Source: Symbiodinium natans (lineage: Eukaryota; Sar; Dinophyceae; Suessiales; Symbiodiniaceae). From it: a stretch of DNA of 62,000 nt. Positions 1 to 62,000 of this stretch are shown here, piece after piece. The notes beneath the pieces are model-generated. The model was not told the DNA's origin and did not search any database. It worked only from the letters and a program-made list of their open reading frames with translations. Every line of letters starts with the position of its first letter. The first letter of the stretch is position 1. The stretch is from assembly GCA_905221605.1 (NCBI GenBank), contig CAJNDS010002823.1:405001-467000 (forward strand), read 5' to 3'. Made by a program: the position numbers and the translations under genes.

Positions 1-540
1 TGAAATTCAAAAGTGCCTTTGTAGCCAAGTGTCATGGAACGTTGGAACATGTCCCCGGCGGGTGCTAGCCCTCTTTTGCTTTTCTGGGGAGACACAGCAG
101 CTGAGAAGAGGTATCTTGCAAGGAAAGAGCAGCAGGAAGAAGCACACATGTAAAACACTTTGCAAAGCAGGCGTTCCAAGCTCACAGTTTTGCTGGCAGG
201 ACACGTGTGCGATCCTCATAGCACGGTGCTGTCGTCGTATGGTAATCCACACGAGCAGGGATCTATAGAAGCTCAGCACAGCTCATTGTGCTGCAGACGC
301 ACTATCCCCAGCATGACAATAAGGAACCCCAGCATTCCATTGGGTATGCTAACAAGTATGGCTATCTGTCAACATACCATGGGTCATGCTTCCCCGGTGC
401 ACCTGGATCTAGATTGCAGCAACATCGTGCTGCTAGAACGCTTGTGGCATTCTTGAAGCATTGGCTTTCAGGCTATGTAAAGTGTATACGAACTTTTGCA
501 AGTAACAGGCAGCCACAAGGTTCCGTGGAGAAACAAGATC
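1..540. other. 3' flank of the Lys/Glu-rich gene
   Basis: About 540 bases downstream of the stop. Both strands hold short open frames but no convincing splice sites or motif. Probably 3' untranslated and intergenic sequence. Confidence 0.4.
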
Positions 541-750
541 TCAAGCCGCCGTTTTCGCAGTTCTAAAGGTCCCAACCCAGGCCTGCCGAACCTGTCCAGA
601 GGTCCTGAAGTGCGCTGTGGCCTTTCTCGCGCGGTCCTGGGCTTCCTCCAGCTGGAGGCCAGAAGTCAGGGCCCTGCGGTACACATTCGTGTAGATGTGA
701 TTCGCTGTAATGTTCTCTGGCGGTGTGATGAAGTCATGGGCCTCGTCTTC
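541..750 (-). CDS. Terminal exon of the Lys/Glu-rich protein
   Basis: Acceptor CCTTGCAG|GAAGAC, 69 codons and TGA. The peptide carries FITPPENITANHIYTNVYRR and then a predicted amphipathic helix (QLEEAQDRARKATAHF). Frame and phase join exactly to the exon at 824-2311. No domain is recognised. Confidence 0.8.
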   Translation of the reverse strand, partial: EDEAHDFITPPENITANHIYTNVYRRALTSGLQLEEAQDRARKATAHFRTSGQVRQAWVGTFRTAKTAA

Positions 751-3700
751 CTGCAAGGGAACAGCACAACATGGCATTCCACACACTTGAATCACTATAG
801 AAGACTGCCGTTAAATATTGTACGGGGTCCTCACGCTCGTCTTCTTCCTCCTGAACCTTCTTCCCCTTCTCTTTGCCGCATGGGCCTTCCCTGGCAGCTG
901 CTTTCGTCTTGGCTTTTGCCTTTGCCTTCGACTTTCCTTTCGCCTTAGCTTTTGCCTTTGGGCTACCCCGGGCTGGCACAGCCTTGCTGTCGTGGGCCTC
1001 TTCATCATCATTGCTCACTCCTTCCGCAAAAAACGGTCCGAAATCACCTCCAACGCTGGTGAAGGTTGTCCCCGAAGCGTCTCTGAACCGGCCAGGGCCA
1101 ATTTCAACAAGGCCCTTGAGCACAGGCCGGCCTCCCTTTGTGGCCTCCTCCTTGTCCGCCTCCTCTGTCTTCTTTGCCTTCTTGCTGCTTCCCTTGCTGC
1201 GAACAGTGTTCGGGACCTCTTGCTCCTCCTCTGCCTGTTTCCTCTTCTTGCCTCCCTTGCTGGCCTTGCAAACAGGCTCTTCCTCCCCTTCCTCCTCTTC
1301 CTCCTGTTGCTCTTCGTCTTGCTCCTCCTCTTCTTCCACCTCCACCTTCTTTGGTTGCTTGCTGGCCTTGCGAACGGGCACGTGTCGCTCCTCCTCCTGC
1401 TGCTCATCCACGACCTTCTGCTTCTGCTTCTTCTTTGTTCCTCCCTTGCTGGCCTCGTGAACAGGCTCCGGCACCTCTTGCTCCTCCTCTTCCTCCTCCT
1501 CTATTTGTTTCCTCTTGCTGCCTCCCTTGCTGGCCTTGCGGACAGGCACCTCTTGCTCCTCCTCTTCCTCCTCCTCTACCTTCTTTGGCTTCTTGCTGCC
1601 TCCCTTGCTGGCCTTGCGGACGGGTACCTCTTGCTCCTCCTCTTCCTCCTCCTCTGCCTTCTTTGGCTTCTTGCTGCCTCCCTTGCTGGCCTTGCGAACG
1701 GGCATCTCTTGCTCCTCCTCTTGCTCCTCCTCTTCCTCCTCCTCTACCTTCTTGGGCTTCTTGCTGCCTCCCTTGCTGGCCTTGCGAACGGGCATCTCTT
1801 GCTCCTCCTCTTGCTCCTCCTCTTCCTCCTCCTCTACCTTCTTGGGCTTCTTGCTGCCTCCCTTGCTGGCCTTGCGAACGGGCATCTCTTGCTCCTCCTC
1901 TTCCTCCTCCTCCACCTTCTTGGGCTTCTTGCTGCCTCCCTTGCTGGCCTTGCGAACGGGCATCTCTTGCTCCTCCTCTTGCTCGTCGTCTTCCTCCTCC
2001 TCTACCTTCTTGATGCCTCCCTTGCTGGCCTTGCGAACGGGCACCTCTTGCTCATCCTCGTCCTCCTCCTCCTCTACCTTCTTGGGCTTCTTGCTGCCTC
2101 CCTTGCTGGCCTTGCGAACGGGTACCTCTTGCTCCTCCTCTTCCTCCTCCTCTACCTTTTTCGGCTTCTTGCTGCCTGCGTTGCTGGCCTTAGGCTTCAC
2201 CACCGCTTCATCCTCCGTGTCTGCATCATCCACTGCAGCATCAGCGGCAGGACCAGGCTTCCCCTTTGCGCCCCCGCCAGGGGCCTGCTTTTCCTTCTTC
2301 TTGTCTTTCGCCTGCCAACCAGAGAAAACAAAGTGAAGTAGTGGGTCATACATACGGCACCGCTTTTGTATTATATGTACCCCGCCTTCAGCTCCCTTTT
2401 TGCCTCTCGAATACACATCTTCTCCATGCTGTCTATAACTTCATCTGCATCTTGCACCAAACAGTCTTCTTCTTCTTCTCCTAGTTTGCCCGTACGTGTT
2501 TGCTTAGTTTTCTTCTTTTGCAGCTGATCCTCATACCGAGGTGGGTCAAAATCCTGCACCACACACTGAACCCTCCTCCACACTTCTTCGGGCGGCGCTT
2601 GCAAAGGGTACTTGTGTACTTTGGCATTCAGCACCTGCTATGTGTGACCAACCCACGCAAAACCCCTCTGCGCGACGGAACACAATCACCGGAGGTGCCT
2701 CCGCAGACGCTTCTTCGCTGCACGGCTCCGCCTGGGCAGTGACATGGGCAGATAGGTTGGGATGCTAGAGGGTTGCAGAATTACAAAAACAGAGAAGGTG
2801 GAACAATCATAGATTGTATCAGACAGAGCATGGGTTTCTATAGGGTATATATATATATATAAGTAAAGAACATATAGGGTTTCTAAAGGGTTTATAGAGG
2901 GTTATACAAATACAAATAAATATATATATATATATAGGGTTGGATAGGGTAGGGTTTCTAAAAGTTTACAACTCCTACACTAGATATTCGCACAGTACCG
3001 CGCCTCTTGGGACTTCTCACTGGGTTTTACAGAAGCCTTCTCATGATTGTCATCAGGCGTCACACGGGTCTCCTTCGGGGCTACGCTGTCTCAAGAAGTC
3101 TCACTTCAATGACGGAAGTGCCGGAGCTTCTGCGCATCATAAAAGTGCGATTATATGTCCTTCAGCGAACTTGCGGAGGATGGAGCAATCTTTCCCTCGG
3201 GCGAAGGGAGGAATTGAGCATTGGGAGAAAGAAGAATTTGCTAAGCCCATGCAACTCACACAATATGTGGCCTGAGGGGAACATCCATAAAGGCTCTTGT
3301 GGGATGAGCGCCAGATATCGTAGAGAAGCTCCTTGGGGGCATTCTCAAGCACACGGGCCACATCCTCCTTGGACACGGCGTCGCTGATGCCTTTCGGACC
3401 TGAGGTGCTGCACGCATCACAGCGACCCTGCACTGTCCCACCCACCCACCCACAGGTGCTTTCTACAATGATGCTCATGATAGAGTCAGCTGGGTGCTGC
3501 CAAAATTCTCCTCCTGCTTGGCACAGCCTTCGGCGAAGCCATAGCTGCAGACGCAAAGGTGGAGTCCAAGGGCTTCTTAACATCCGGAGTGAGGGCGACG
3601 GCCTCTTCAGGCGGGGGCGGAGGCACATCATCAGGCCCAAGATACATACCATCATCCACCACCTCAGAGCGCAGCACGTCAGTAAGTTATCACGCAAACT

Positions 3701-5406
3701 AGAACATTTCCACTTGCTTGCGTTGACAGCCTACAGCTGCTTCATGCAATCACAGGAACCTGCGTCTCCACCAAATCAGGATTTACCACAGGTGGTCTTG
3801 GCACAGCGGCAGCCTCCCTCTCAGCGGCCACAACCCATTCCTGAAACAAAGACACCTCCATGGTCAAGTCCGCTCCAGGCTTGCCCCATTCCTCAGGACC
3901 AACTTGCACCGCAGCACAGAAGTCTCGAAAGCGGGGATGCTGCAGCATTTGCTGCGAGGCCATCTTCGCGGCATCCTCCGCCGCAGTCTCCTGGTTCAGC
4001 CAGGCGAGGAAGTCAGATTGGTCAGAGAAGACCCTCTCGATGTAGGTAAAGACCTCCTGACACAGAAAAAAAAACCATGCATGCATGACATGAGCCTTGC
4101 ACACCCCATGAACACATCATTCATTCCAAGCTTCCTGGCCAGAGTGATTCATGAGATCACGATACATCTCAAACTTCGGGTGCTGGCGGCACTCCTGGGA
4201 ACAACCGTGAAACCAATTCGCCGGCAAATGACATGTGTGTTGGCACAGACATGTCTATACAGTCATGCAGGCCAAGCAACATGGAAAACCTGCCACGCCT
4301 GCTGGTTGTCGTGCTCCACTTGTGGGGCCTGCGTGCACGCACTCAAGCCATGGGCGAGCTTTGCATGCATTGCGTGATATAGAGCAACATGCATTTGCCC
4401 CGCATTCAGTCCAAGCCTTCATGTCTTGCCCAGCAGGTGACCCAGACGAGTCCATTGCCCCAACCCCAGGTGGATCAAGGCACTCTACGTCCGAATCCGA
4501 CTCAATTTCCCAAACTTCTGTGCTCAAAGCAAGCTGCTTGTTTGCAGGTTCTGTTTTGACACATTTCAGCGACTTAAGTGCTGCAGCCCTACGTTTGTGC
4601 GCCCTGCTCAATGTGGGTCGCAGTCTTCGCGGGTTCTGCTGCAGGATACCTTTCAGCTTCACAGCGGCCTGAGCTAAATATTGAAGGGTGAGATGTACAT
4701 GCGTGCACACCGCACAGAACAAGCACACAACTCACATCACCTCACGCACACATAATGTTCTGTTTGGTGGCTTCTGTAGTGCTTTCCCGGGACAGACTCT
4801 TTCTCCAGTACCTTCTTGCGTAGGATAATAGCCCGAATAGTGTATCTGTCTCCTTAATTCAGGCCATACTGCATGCAAATCCAAACTTGGAACTGTTACC
4901 GACCACTCTCAGTCAGAACTCCCAGACTGACGCTGCTAAAATTCGCCTTTGGCCCATTGGTGCCTCTCCTTCAAGAGTTTCCCTTGGCTGAGACTGTGGT
5001 TGCATTCATCATCGAGCTTTCGAAACACCATCTGTAGATCTGTCATGGAAAACTCTCCTTAGATCAATTTGGGCATTCTTCATACTGAAAGCACACATGT
5101 GCTTGCAGACCCAGGATTTTATCCATGAGGCCCATTGGTGACAGCCTGAAAAATGCAAGAACGACGTCGAAGTAATTCATCATATCATCATAGACCACAT
5201 TGATCGGGTTGGCAATGTTTTCGAACAATGTGTTGCATGGCCGCGCGGTAGTTGAACAAGATACAAAAGCCGAGCTCGAAAGGTACGTTTTCAGAGCACC
5301 TCATGCTCTTGATGGCCCATATTTTCACACGCACACAAGCCGAACACAACACACAGTAGCGTAACAAGGCACAAGCCATGTCCGCAGCTTGCGGTCGGCG
5401 CAGCAT
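541..5406 (-). CDS. Multi-exon gene for a Lys/Glu-repeat, probably nuclear protein
   Basis: Thirteen exons read in one frame: 5406-5355, 5299-5103, 5031-4947, 4852-4812, 4668-4417, 4328-4299, 4194-4135, 4056-3760, 3662-3528, 3427-3272, 2634-2386, 2311-824 and 750-541 (TGA). One more small exon starts at 2731 and has an unresolved end. Intron phases agree at every resolved joint. Donors are mostly GC (for example after 4417, 3528, 2386), some GT (3760, 824) and one GA (4135); acceptors are AG|G except at 5031. The start is the ATG at 5406, which has an in-frame TGA ten codons upstream; an upstream exon at 5476-5664 cannot be excluded. The product, about 1,100 residues, has a helical N-terminus, a basic linker with KRR motifs, an acidic stretch (IESDSDVECL), a Cys-containing segment and a long Lys/Glu repeat tail. 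No known family is recognised; a chromatin or nucleolar role is inferred from composition only. Confidence 0.8.
824..2311 (-). CDS. Repeat exon of the Lys/Glu-rich protein
   Basis: Single 1,488-nt exon (496 codons, phase 0 at both ends; acceptor TTGGCAG|GCG, GT donor). About ten copies of a unit of 20-31 residues alternate a basic part (VRKASKGGSKKPKK) with an acidic run (VEEEEEEEQE). The RKAS core resembles a basophilic kinase site. After the repeats come a segment with GRFRDASGTTFTSVGGDFGP, a KAKAKGKSKAKAKAK tract and an acidic end. The alternating pattern resembles nucleolar proteins of the Nopp140/treacle type in style, not in sequence. The complementary strand is also open over this length because of the triplet repeats. 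Confidence 0.85.
2732..3000. repeat. AT-rich intron stretch with TA runs
   Basis: Intron sequence with (TA)n runs near 2845-2865 and 2920-2935 and degenerate AGGGTTTCTA units. It is the only hint of telomere-like DNA inside the first gene. Confidence 0.5.
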
Positions 5407-5925
5407 GGCGCACAGATTCGACAGGTCATCAAAGTTTCACAGCTTTCGTTGTCTTTTGCGTGCATGCATGCACACTCATGCTGCTCTCTTCATTTCCCCT
5501 CGCAGCATGCCACATGTTCTGAGCAGGCTCCACACATATGGGTCCAATCTCACACATAGCTCACAAAATATTGAATCTGACGTGATGCAGCAGTCCTCGA
5601 GCAGCTCCCCGCGGCATGTCTTGCCACGGTGCCACATCGATCCATTCCGCACAATCAGCACCATGTCTGCTTAAACTGTGCAGCTATTCATGGGGTCTGA
5701 CAAAGCTCTATGGCACAATATGACTTCAATTGAGGTTTGCGGGGAGGCACGCCAACATGACTGGGCTTTCAGGGCCTTCACGGCTCTCAGGGGCCTTCGC
5801 GGGCCTTCATTCGCTTTCAAGCCACGAGGCGGTCTCAGGCCGCGACCCTTGCTCACCAAAGTCTAAAGCCCAGCCCTTTAACCCATAAAGCCCGGACCTT
5901 AGCCCAGAAAGTCTCAAGATCCTTA
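5407..5925. other. 5' region of the Lys/Glu-rich gene
   Basis: Holds a minus-strand open segment (5476-5664; starts MVLIVRNGSMWHRGK and has a GTGAGA donor near 5545) that may be an upstream exon. It then holds a GC-rich stretch with repeated GGCCTTC motifs at 5765-5820. No promoter element could be identified. Confidence 0.35.
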
Positions 5926-6083
5926 GGGTAGGGTTTAGGGTTTAGGGTTTCGGGTTTAGGGTTTAGGGTTTAGGGTTTAGGGCTTTATTGTTGGATTGGA
6001 AGTGAGTTTGTGATCTCCCAGTTTCATGGTAGCTCAGCTCAATCTGAGACTCTACAGGCAGGCAGCCCAACCCTAAGATCCCC

Positions 6084-6208
6084 TACTTGAAGGTTCATGG
6101 GCGGTTGCAAGTAGGGTTATGAAGTGCCCTAAATAAGGTTCAAAACAGCTATGACTATAGTTACCCTACTTATAACCCCACTTATAACTGCCCATGAACC
6201 TCCAAGTA
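6084..6208. mobile_element. MITE family A copy
   Basis: Palindromic element of about 125 bp with termini TACTTGAAGGTTCATGG and CCATGAACCTCCAAGTA. Related copies lie near 8070-8213, 9288-9412, 25553-25668, 36808-36895, 40640-40755, 41350-41480, 45925-46035 and 55305-55421. Typical core: GTTATAAGTGCCCTAAATAAG-like inverted arms. Non-autonomous; no transposase seen. Confidence 0.85.
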
Positions 6209-6684
6209 GGACCGAAAGCCACCTCTAAACTCAGCATCCCAAAGCTCCCCCGTTCCAAGAAGCTGCTTGAAGCACGTCATTCTTCTTCTGTCTCGTGATT
6301 CATGTTGCTATTTCTATGCTTTTGTAACTCTTTGAGTTGTTCTTGGCCCCTTAGGCCAAAATGAATGTACAAGTTCAGGTACGAGTATACATGTGGCCAA
6401 CTAAGGTTCAGAACGATCTAGCAGACCTGGAACCCCTAAACCAGAGGGTGCTGAGAGAGCCCCAACTACGATTTGATTTAGAACGCCCAAAAATATGAGA
6501 AGACATAATAATAATCCCTATATTACCCTTAAAAAGGAAGACCGTCTTTTGGGGGGAATAATCATAATTTCTATATTAGCCTTACATTTCCCTTAAAAAT
6601 GAAGCACTTTTTGATTTTTTTGGGCTTCTTAAGCAAATGGTAAACCCTAACCCGAAACCCTAAACCCGGGTAGTCAAGGGGATC

Positions 6685-58167
<51,483 letters not shown>

Positions 58168-58169
58168 CT

Positions 58170-58650
58170 GTTGGGGCGATGGGTTGAGGGAAGTGAAAGA
58201 ACGAGCTCACACGAACACACCATAAACTCCAGCTAAACTACCGTACCCGTCGTTTTTTTCACATGCCCTCGTGGATGGTATATTCTAAACGGTTTGAGCG
58301 GAAGAAAAAGCGATGTTGATTAACTTTCAAAGTTGTTCACAACCAAAAGCACAGTTCATGAACTAACTTTCACATCCTTCACTTCATTCGTTTAAAAAAT
58401 GTGTCACTACTTGTACAGGCTTTTGGACAGGGTCCATTGCTTAGTTCTCTCAGTCCGAGACTTCCGGGGTCCTAAGCTTCAAAACCTAAACTAGCAATTG
58501 CTTCAGAACCCCCAAAGAATAAAACAATATGATTCCTAAGTAGTAAGCCCAAACTGCTAAACACCAACCCAAACGAACTGACCCGAAACCCAACCAATCT
58601 AGCTTTAAGAGTGCCCCTGGCCTGCAACCATTGGGATGAGCTAAATAATT
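58170..58650. other. Unassigned stretch
   Basis: AT-leaning sequence with no array, exon or clear element; weak inverted motifs around GTTAACTTTC-like words near 58320-58380. Confidence 0.4.
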
Positions 58651-58659
58651 ATTTCTGAC

Positions 58660-60240
58660 TGAACCCCTGTGAGATTTCTGTGAGAGTCAAGCACCTGTGA
58701 GAATCCTGTGAGTGAGTTTTGTGAGATTTCTGTGAGAGTCAGGCACCTGTGAGAATCCTCTGAGTGAGTTCTGTGAGATTTTGTGAGAGACCTGTGAAAA
58801 TTCTGTGAGCGAGGTCTGTGAGATATGTGTGAAAGGGCAGGCGCTTGTGAGAGAATGAAGTTTAAGTCGTTTAGGTCTAGTTTGCCAGCCCCCTGTGAGA
58901 ATTCTGTGGGCGAGGTCTGCGAGATCGAGAGAGAATCGGTGTATTCCCTCTCCTCTGGCTCTATCTATCTATTTTTTCTTTCCCTTCTCTCTCTTCCTCT
59001 CTCTTTTCTCTATCTGACTATCTGACTCTATCTCTCTCTCTCTCTCTTTCTCTTTCTTCTGCCTTCTCGCCTCTTTCTCTTCTCCAGCACCTCTCCATCT
59101 CTATAGAAGACCTTACGACAAGAATTCTCAGAAGCCCTGCATAACGCACAACTCTCGCAGGTTTCTCAGAGAACCCGCAGCCCGCAGTGGCCCTGCTGCA
59201 GAACTCTCACAAAATTCTCACAGGACCTCACCGAAGCAGACCGTGGACCTGCAGAACTCTCACAGGATTCTCACAGCAGCCTCCTACGGCGTAACGGCAG
59301 CGGACCTGCAGGAATCCGAGAGCAATTCCAGAGAGGATAGGAAAATCAGTAGAATCCCAAGTAGAACTGCTGTGAGAAGCCTGTGAGAAGCCTGTGAGAA
59401 TCCTGTGAGAAGCCTGTGAGAAGCCTGTGAGAAGCCTGTGAGAATCCTGTGAGATCCCTGTGAGTTCTGCACCTCTCTGTGAGAACCCTGTGAGAACCCT
59501 GTGCCCCTGTGCACCTGTCTGTGAGAAGCCTGTGATCCTGTGAGAACGTTCTGGTGCTCTGAATCCTGTAGGACTAGGCTCCTGTGAGGGCTATAAATTC
59601 TGAAGAATCGACGGCCGCTGACCCGACATCTAGACTGTAGACTGTAGACATAGATGCTCGCAAGCCGCAATTTCTCCCCAACCCAAGCTCGCGTGTCTGC
59701 CCCTAAGTGCCCCAACTCCCCTGCCCGCCTGACCAACGTCCAGCATCATGTCACATTCAGACAGCTGACAACAATGAACAGCGTCAGTAGCACACTCAGT
59801 ATTAATTAGAAATGTGATTAGGGAGTTGCGTACAGAAGCCTGTCTGAAGGTCGCGAAAGGCCTTGCGCACAAGAAAAACTTCGCCCACAGAAAACTTCCA
59901 TTCGCAGCAAAGTCGCTGGTGGACCTCCGCTCACAGCTATCTGACAATTCACAGATTCCACTCGCGCAAAACTCACCAGGCCTCTTCCACTCAAAGAAAA
60001 CTCACAGATTCCACTCGATTCCACTCACAGCCGACTCACGAGCCCTATTCCACTCACAGAAAACTCACAGACTCCACTCACAGACGCCACTCACAGACGA
60101 CTCACAAGACTATCCTGCTCACAGAAAACTCACAGACTCCACTCACAGACTTCTCACAGGCCTATCCCGCTCACAGAAAACTCACAGACTGCACTCACAG
60201 ACTTCTCACAGAAAACTCACAGAAATAATTCTTCAAGATG
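58660..60240. repeat. Inverted arrays of TGTGAG / CTCACA
   Basis: Plus-strand TGTGAGAATCC- and TGTGAGAAGCC-type units at 58665-58940 and 59370-59590; the complementary CTCACAG units at 59150-59280 and 59985-60230. A CT-rich microsatellite lies at 58950-59100. Confidence 0.85.
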
Positions 60241-60320
60241 GTCTCAACGGTTGCAGGACGCGGCACTCTTAAATCTAGCTCGGTCTACATCGCAACACCA
60301 TTCAGAGTCCCATAACTTAG

Positions 60321-60660
60321 TTGCTGAGTGCAGAAGGCCCCCAGAAGTGTTCCCTTTCAGTTCTACAGGGGAATTATAGTATCCCAACAAGTGGAAAGTG
60401 CACTCACTCAGCTACTAAGATAAACTTCCCGAAGCCCTTTCTAAGCTTTCTGGGGCGGCCTCGCCTTCGGCGGGCCTTTGGGCCGGCTGTGTCCAAAGTA
60501 CTTGGATCGTTTTTTTTGCGCTCTGGATGTTCGGCTCCAGGGGTGAACCCGGCCCCTGCGTTTTGGCACTTTTATTCTGCACGCGACGTCGCGTCCCTCG
60601 TGCATGTCGACACGCTCCAGGGGCGAAGGGTTTATTTGCTATTTCAGTGTTGTGGTGCTG
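60321..60660. other. Unique segment with open frames on both strands
   Basis: GC-rich piece between repeats. One minus frame ends KKRSKYFGHSRPKGPPKARP, a basic Pro-rich tail; a plus frame is also open. No motif decides which, if any, is coding. Confidence 0.35.
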
Positions 60661-60671
60661 TCCACAAAAAT

Positions 60672-60920
60672 ACCCAAGAAACCAAAACCACAAAAACCAA
60701 AAAAACCAAAACCAAAAAAACCAAAAAAACCAAAAAAACCAAAAAAACCAAAAAAACCATTATTCAGGAAGTCTCCCTGTAAGAGTTCCTAGGAAATGGT
60801 TTTTTTAGTTTTTTTGGTTTTTTTGGTTTTGGTTTTTTTGGTTTTTTTGGTTTTGGTTTTTTTGGTTTTTTTGGTTTTGGTTTTTTTGGTTTTTTGGTTT
60901 TGGTTTTTTTGGTTTTTCTA
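60672..60920. repeat. Inverted CCAAAAAAA / GGTTTTTTT arrays
   Basis: CCAAAAAAA-type units to about 60758, a unique loop of about 40 bases, then GGTTTTTTT/GGTTTT units to 60920; would fold into a long hairpin. Confidence 0.85.
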
Positions 60921-61027
60921 CTGTCCCGTGTATGCAGATTTAGTTGTATTTTAGTCTACGCCCTAGGACATACGCTATATTGCACACCGAGTTTGCTTGC
61001 AGTGCAGCTGGGTGACTTGAGACAAGG

Positions 61028-61115
61028 CGAAAAAGGGTAGGTCACTGGGGGGGGGGTACCATATAGCTACCCCCTCCCCCCCCCAGCGACCTACCCTTTT
61101 TAAGCCTTTTTAGGC
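61028..61115. repeat. Inverted repeat hairpin
   Basis: AAAAAGGGTAGGTCACTGGGGG inverted against CCCCCAGCGACCTACCCTTTTT-like arm, loop of about 20 bases. Confidence 0.8.
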
Positions 61116-61288
61116 TTTTTTAACAAAAAACAACGAAGAAGGCCCAAAAGTCGCGTAGTTCATCACCGGGTAATGAAGGACAGTACTGGGACACCCACCT
61201 CACAGACTCCAATAAGCCAGCATTGGAATAATCTACCTTTTGAATCTGAAGCGGACAATGCTGGTTTAGATGATTAGATCTGTGTTTT

Positions 61289-62000
61289 TTTCTATGCAAA
61301 TTGTGCGTTTAAAGGGCAACTAATGTTTTGTTGAGCAACTAGTTTATTTATACAATTGTGTTTGTACGAGGCAAAGTATTAATCAAACACTGAAACATTT
61401 TTCTTGATTCTATGCGAATTTAACTACTAGAGTAATTATTAAGCAAAGAGCCCAATTTGACTCAAGTGAATACTATTCAAAGGAGCATACTCAACCAAGA
61501 TACGAAATAGACACCATTCTCAACCAAAATATGGCAAAGTGTGCGTTTAAAGTGCAAATAATGCTTTGTTGAGCAACTACTGTATTCATACAATTGTGTT
61601 TGTACTAGGCAAAGTATGCTCTCTGAAAAGTCCACTGAAATACTTTATGTTTACATATTTATGAATCGTTTGTATTTTTGAAAGAATTATTTTATGCGAA
61701 TTTAGCTACTAGAGTAATTATTAAGCAAATACCTCAATTTGACTGAAGTGAATACCATTTACAGGACCATACTCAACCAAAATACGAAAGAAGCACCATA
61801 TTCAACCAAAATATTGCAAAGTGTGGTTTAAAGGGCAAATAGTGCTTTGTTGAGCAACTAATGCATTGAAACGGCTGGGTTTACACCAGGCAAAGTATTA
61901 TTGAAATACTATCTGCAAAGTCAAATGAAATACCTTATGTTTACATATTCATGAAACATTTTATATTGTTGAAGTATTCATTCTATGCGAATTTAACTAC
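61289..62000 (+). repeat. AT-rich satellite, period about 285 bp
   Basis: TATGCGAATTTAACTACTAG-type word recurs at 61411, 61693 and 61984; TTTGTTGAGCAACTA and CAACCAAAATA words recur with the same spacing. The array runs off the window. Confidence 0.85.

Noticed and set aside
818-2341. Plus-strand protein rich in Leu (507 codons)
   Set aside because: Exact antisense of the Lys/Glu repeat exon; triplet repeats keep the opposite strand open.
3000-3260. Plus-strand frame starting GFYRSLLMIVIRRHT, weakly like a frame near 270
   Set aside because: Similarity is a few residues only and lies in an intron of the minus-strand gene; too weak to call a repeat or gene.

Overview
The window looks like nuclear DNA of an alveolate protist, most likely a dinoflagellate. 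Three things point there: the plant/alveolate-type telomeric unit TTTAGGG; minus-strand introns whose donors are often GC, sometimes GA, as well as GT; and acceptors almost always followed by G (AG|G). No species can be named. All calls are from reading the sequence by eye; exon calls are predictions.

Layout. (1) 541-5406, minus: a gene of at least 13 exons read in one consistent frame from an ATG to a TGA. It encodes a roughly 1,100-residue acidic/basic, probably nuclear protein with a long run of Lys/Glu-rich repeats. Its introns hold no telomeric arrays. (2) About 5.93-58.1 kb: a block in which more than a hundred short arrays of TTTAGGG or CCCTAAA alternate with short unique pieces and MITE-like palindromic elements. 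Many unique pieces behave as small minus-strand exons (20-200 nt, AG|G acceptors, GT/GC/GA donors, open frames). Some join with matching phases into recognisable domains. The clearest are a SPRY domain assembled from exons between 46.4 and 38.8 kb, and a HPYE-type beta-sandwich motif joined from exons at 22.7 and 22.2 kb. I read the block as one or more very large minus-strand genes. (3) 58.2-60.9 kb: low-complexity inverted arrays (TGTGAG/CTCACA, CCAAAAAAA/GGTTTTTTT). (4) 61.25-62.0 kb: an AT-rich satellite with a period of about 285 bp.

The most unusual feature is the arrangement of the telomeric arrays. For 19 of the best exons the plus strand reads CCCTAAA array - exon - TTTAGGG array. 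In the sense of the gene, an intron therefore tends to start with UUUAGGG and end with CCCUAAA, so its ends could pair in pre-mRNA. As DNA, each such exon looks like a fragment capped by telomeres at both ends. Several MITE families here also share CTTGG...CCAAG termini, which supply an AG acceptor in either orientation.

No rRNA, tRNA, CRISPR or prokaryotic operon features were seen. Frames are often open by chance in this sequence, so single short exons without a recognised motif or a phase-matched neighbour should be treated as provisional.
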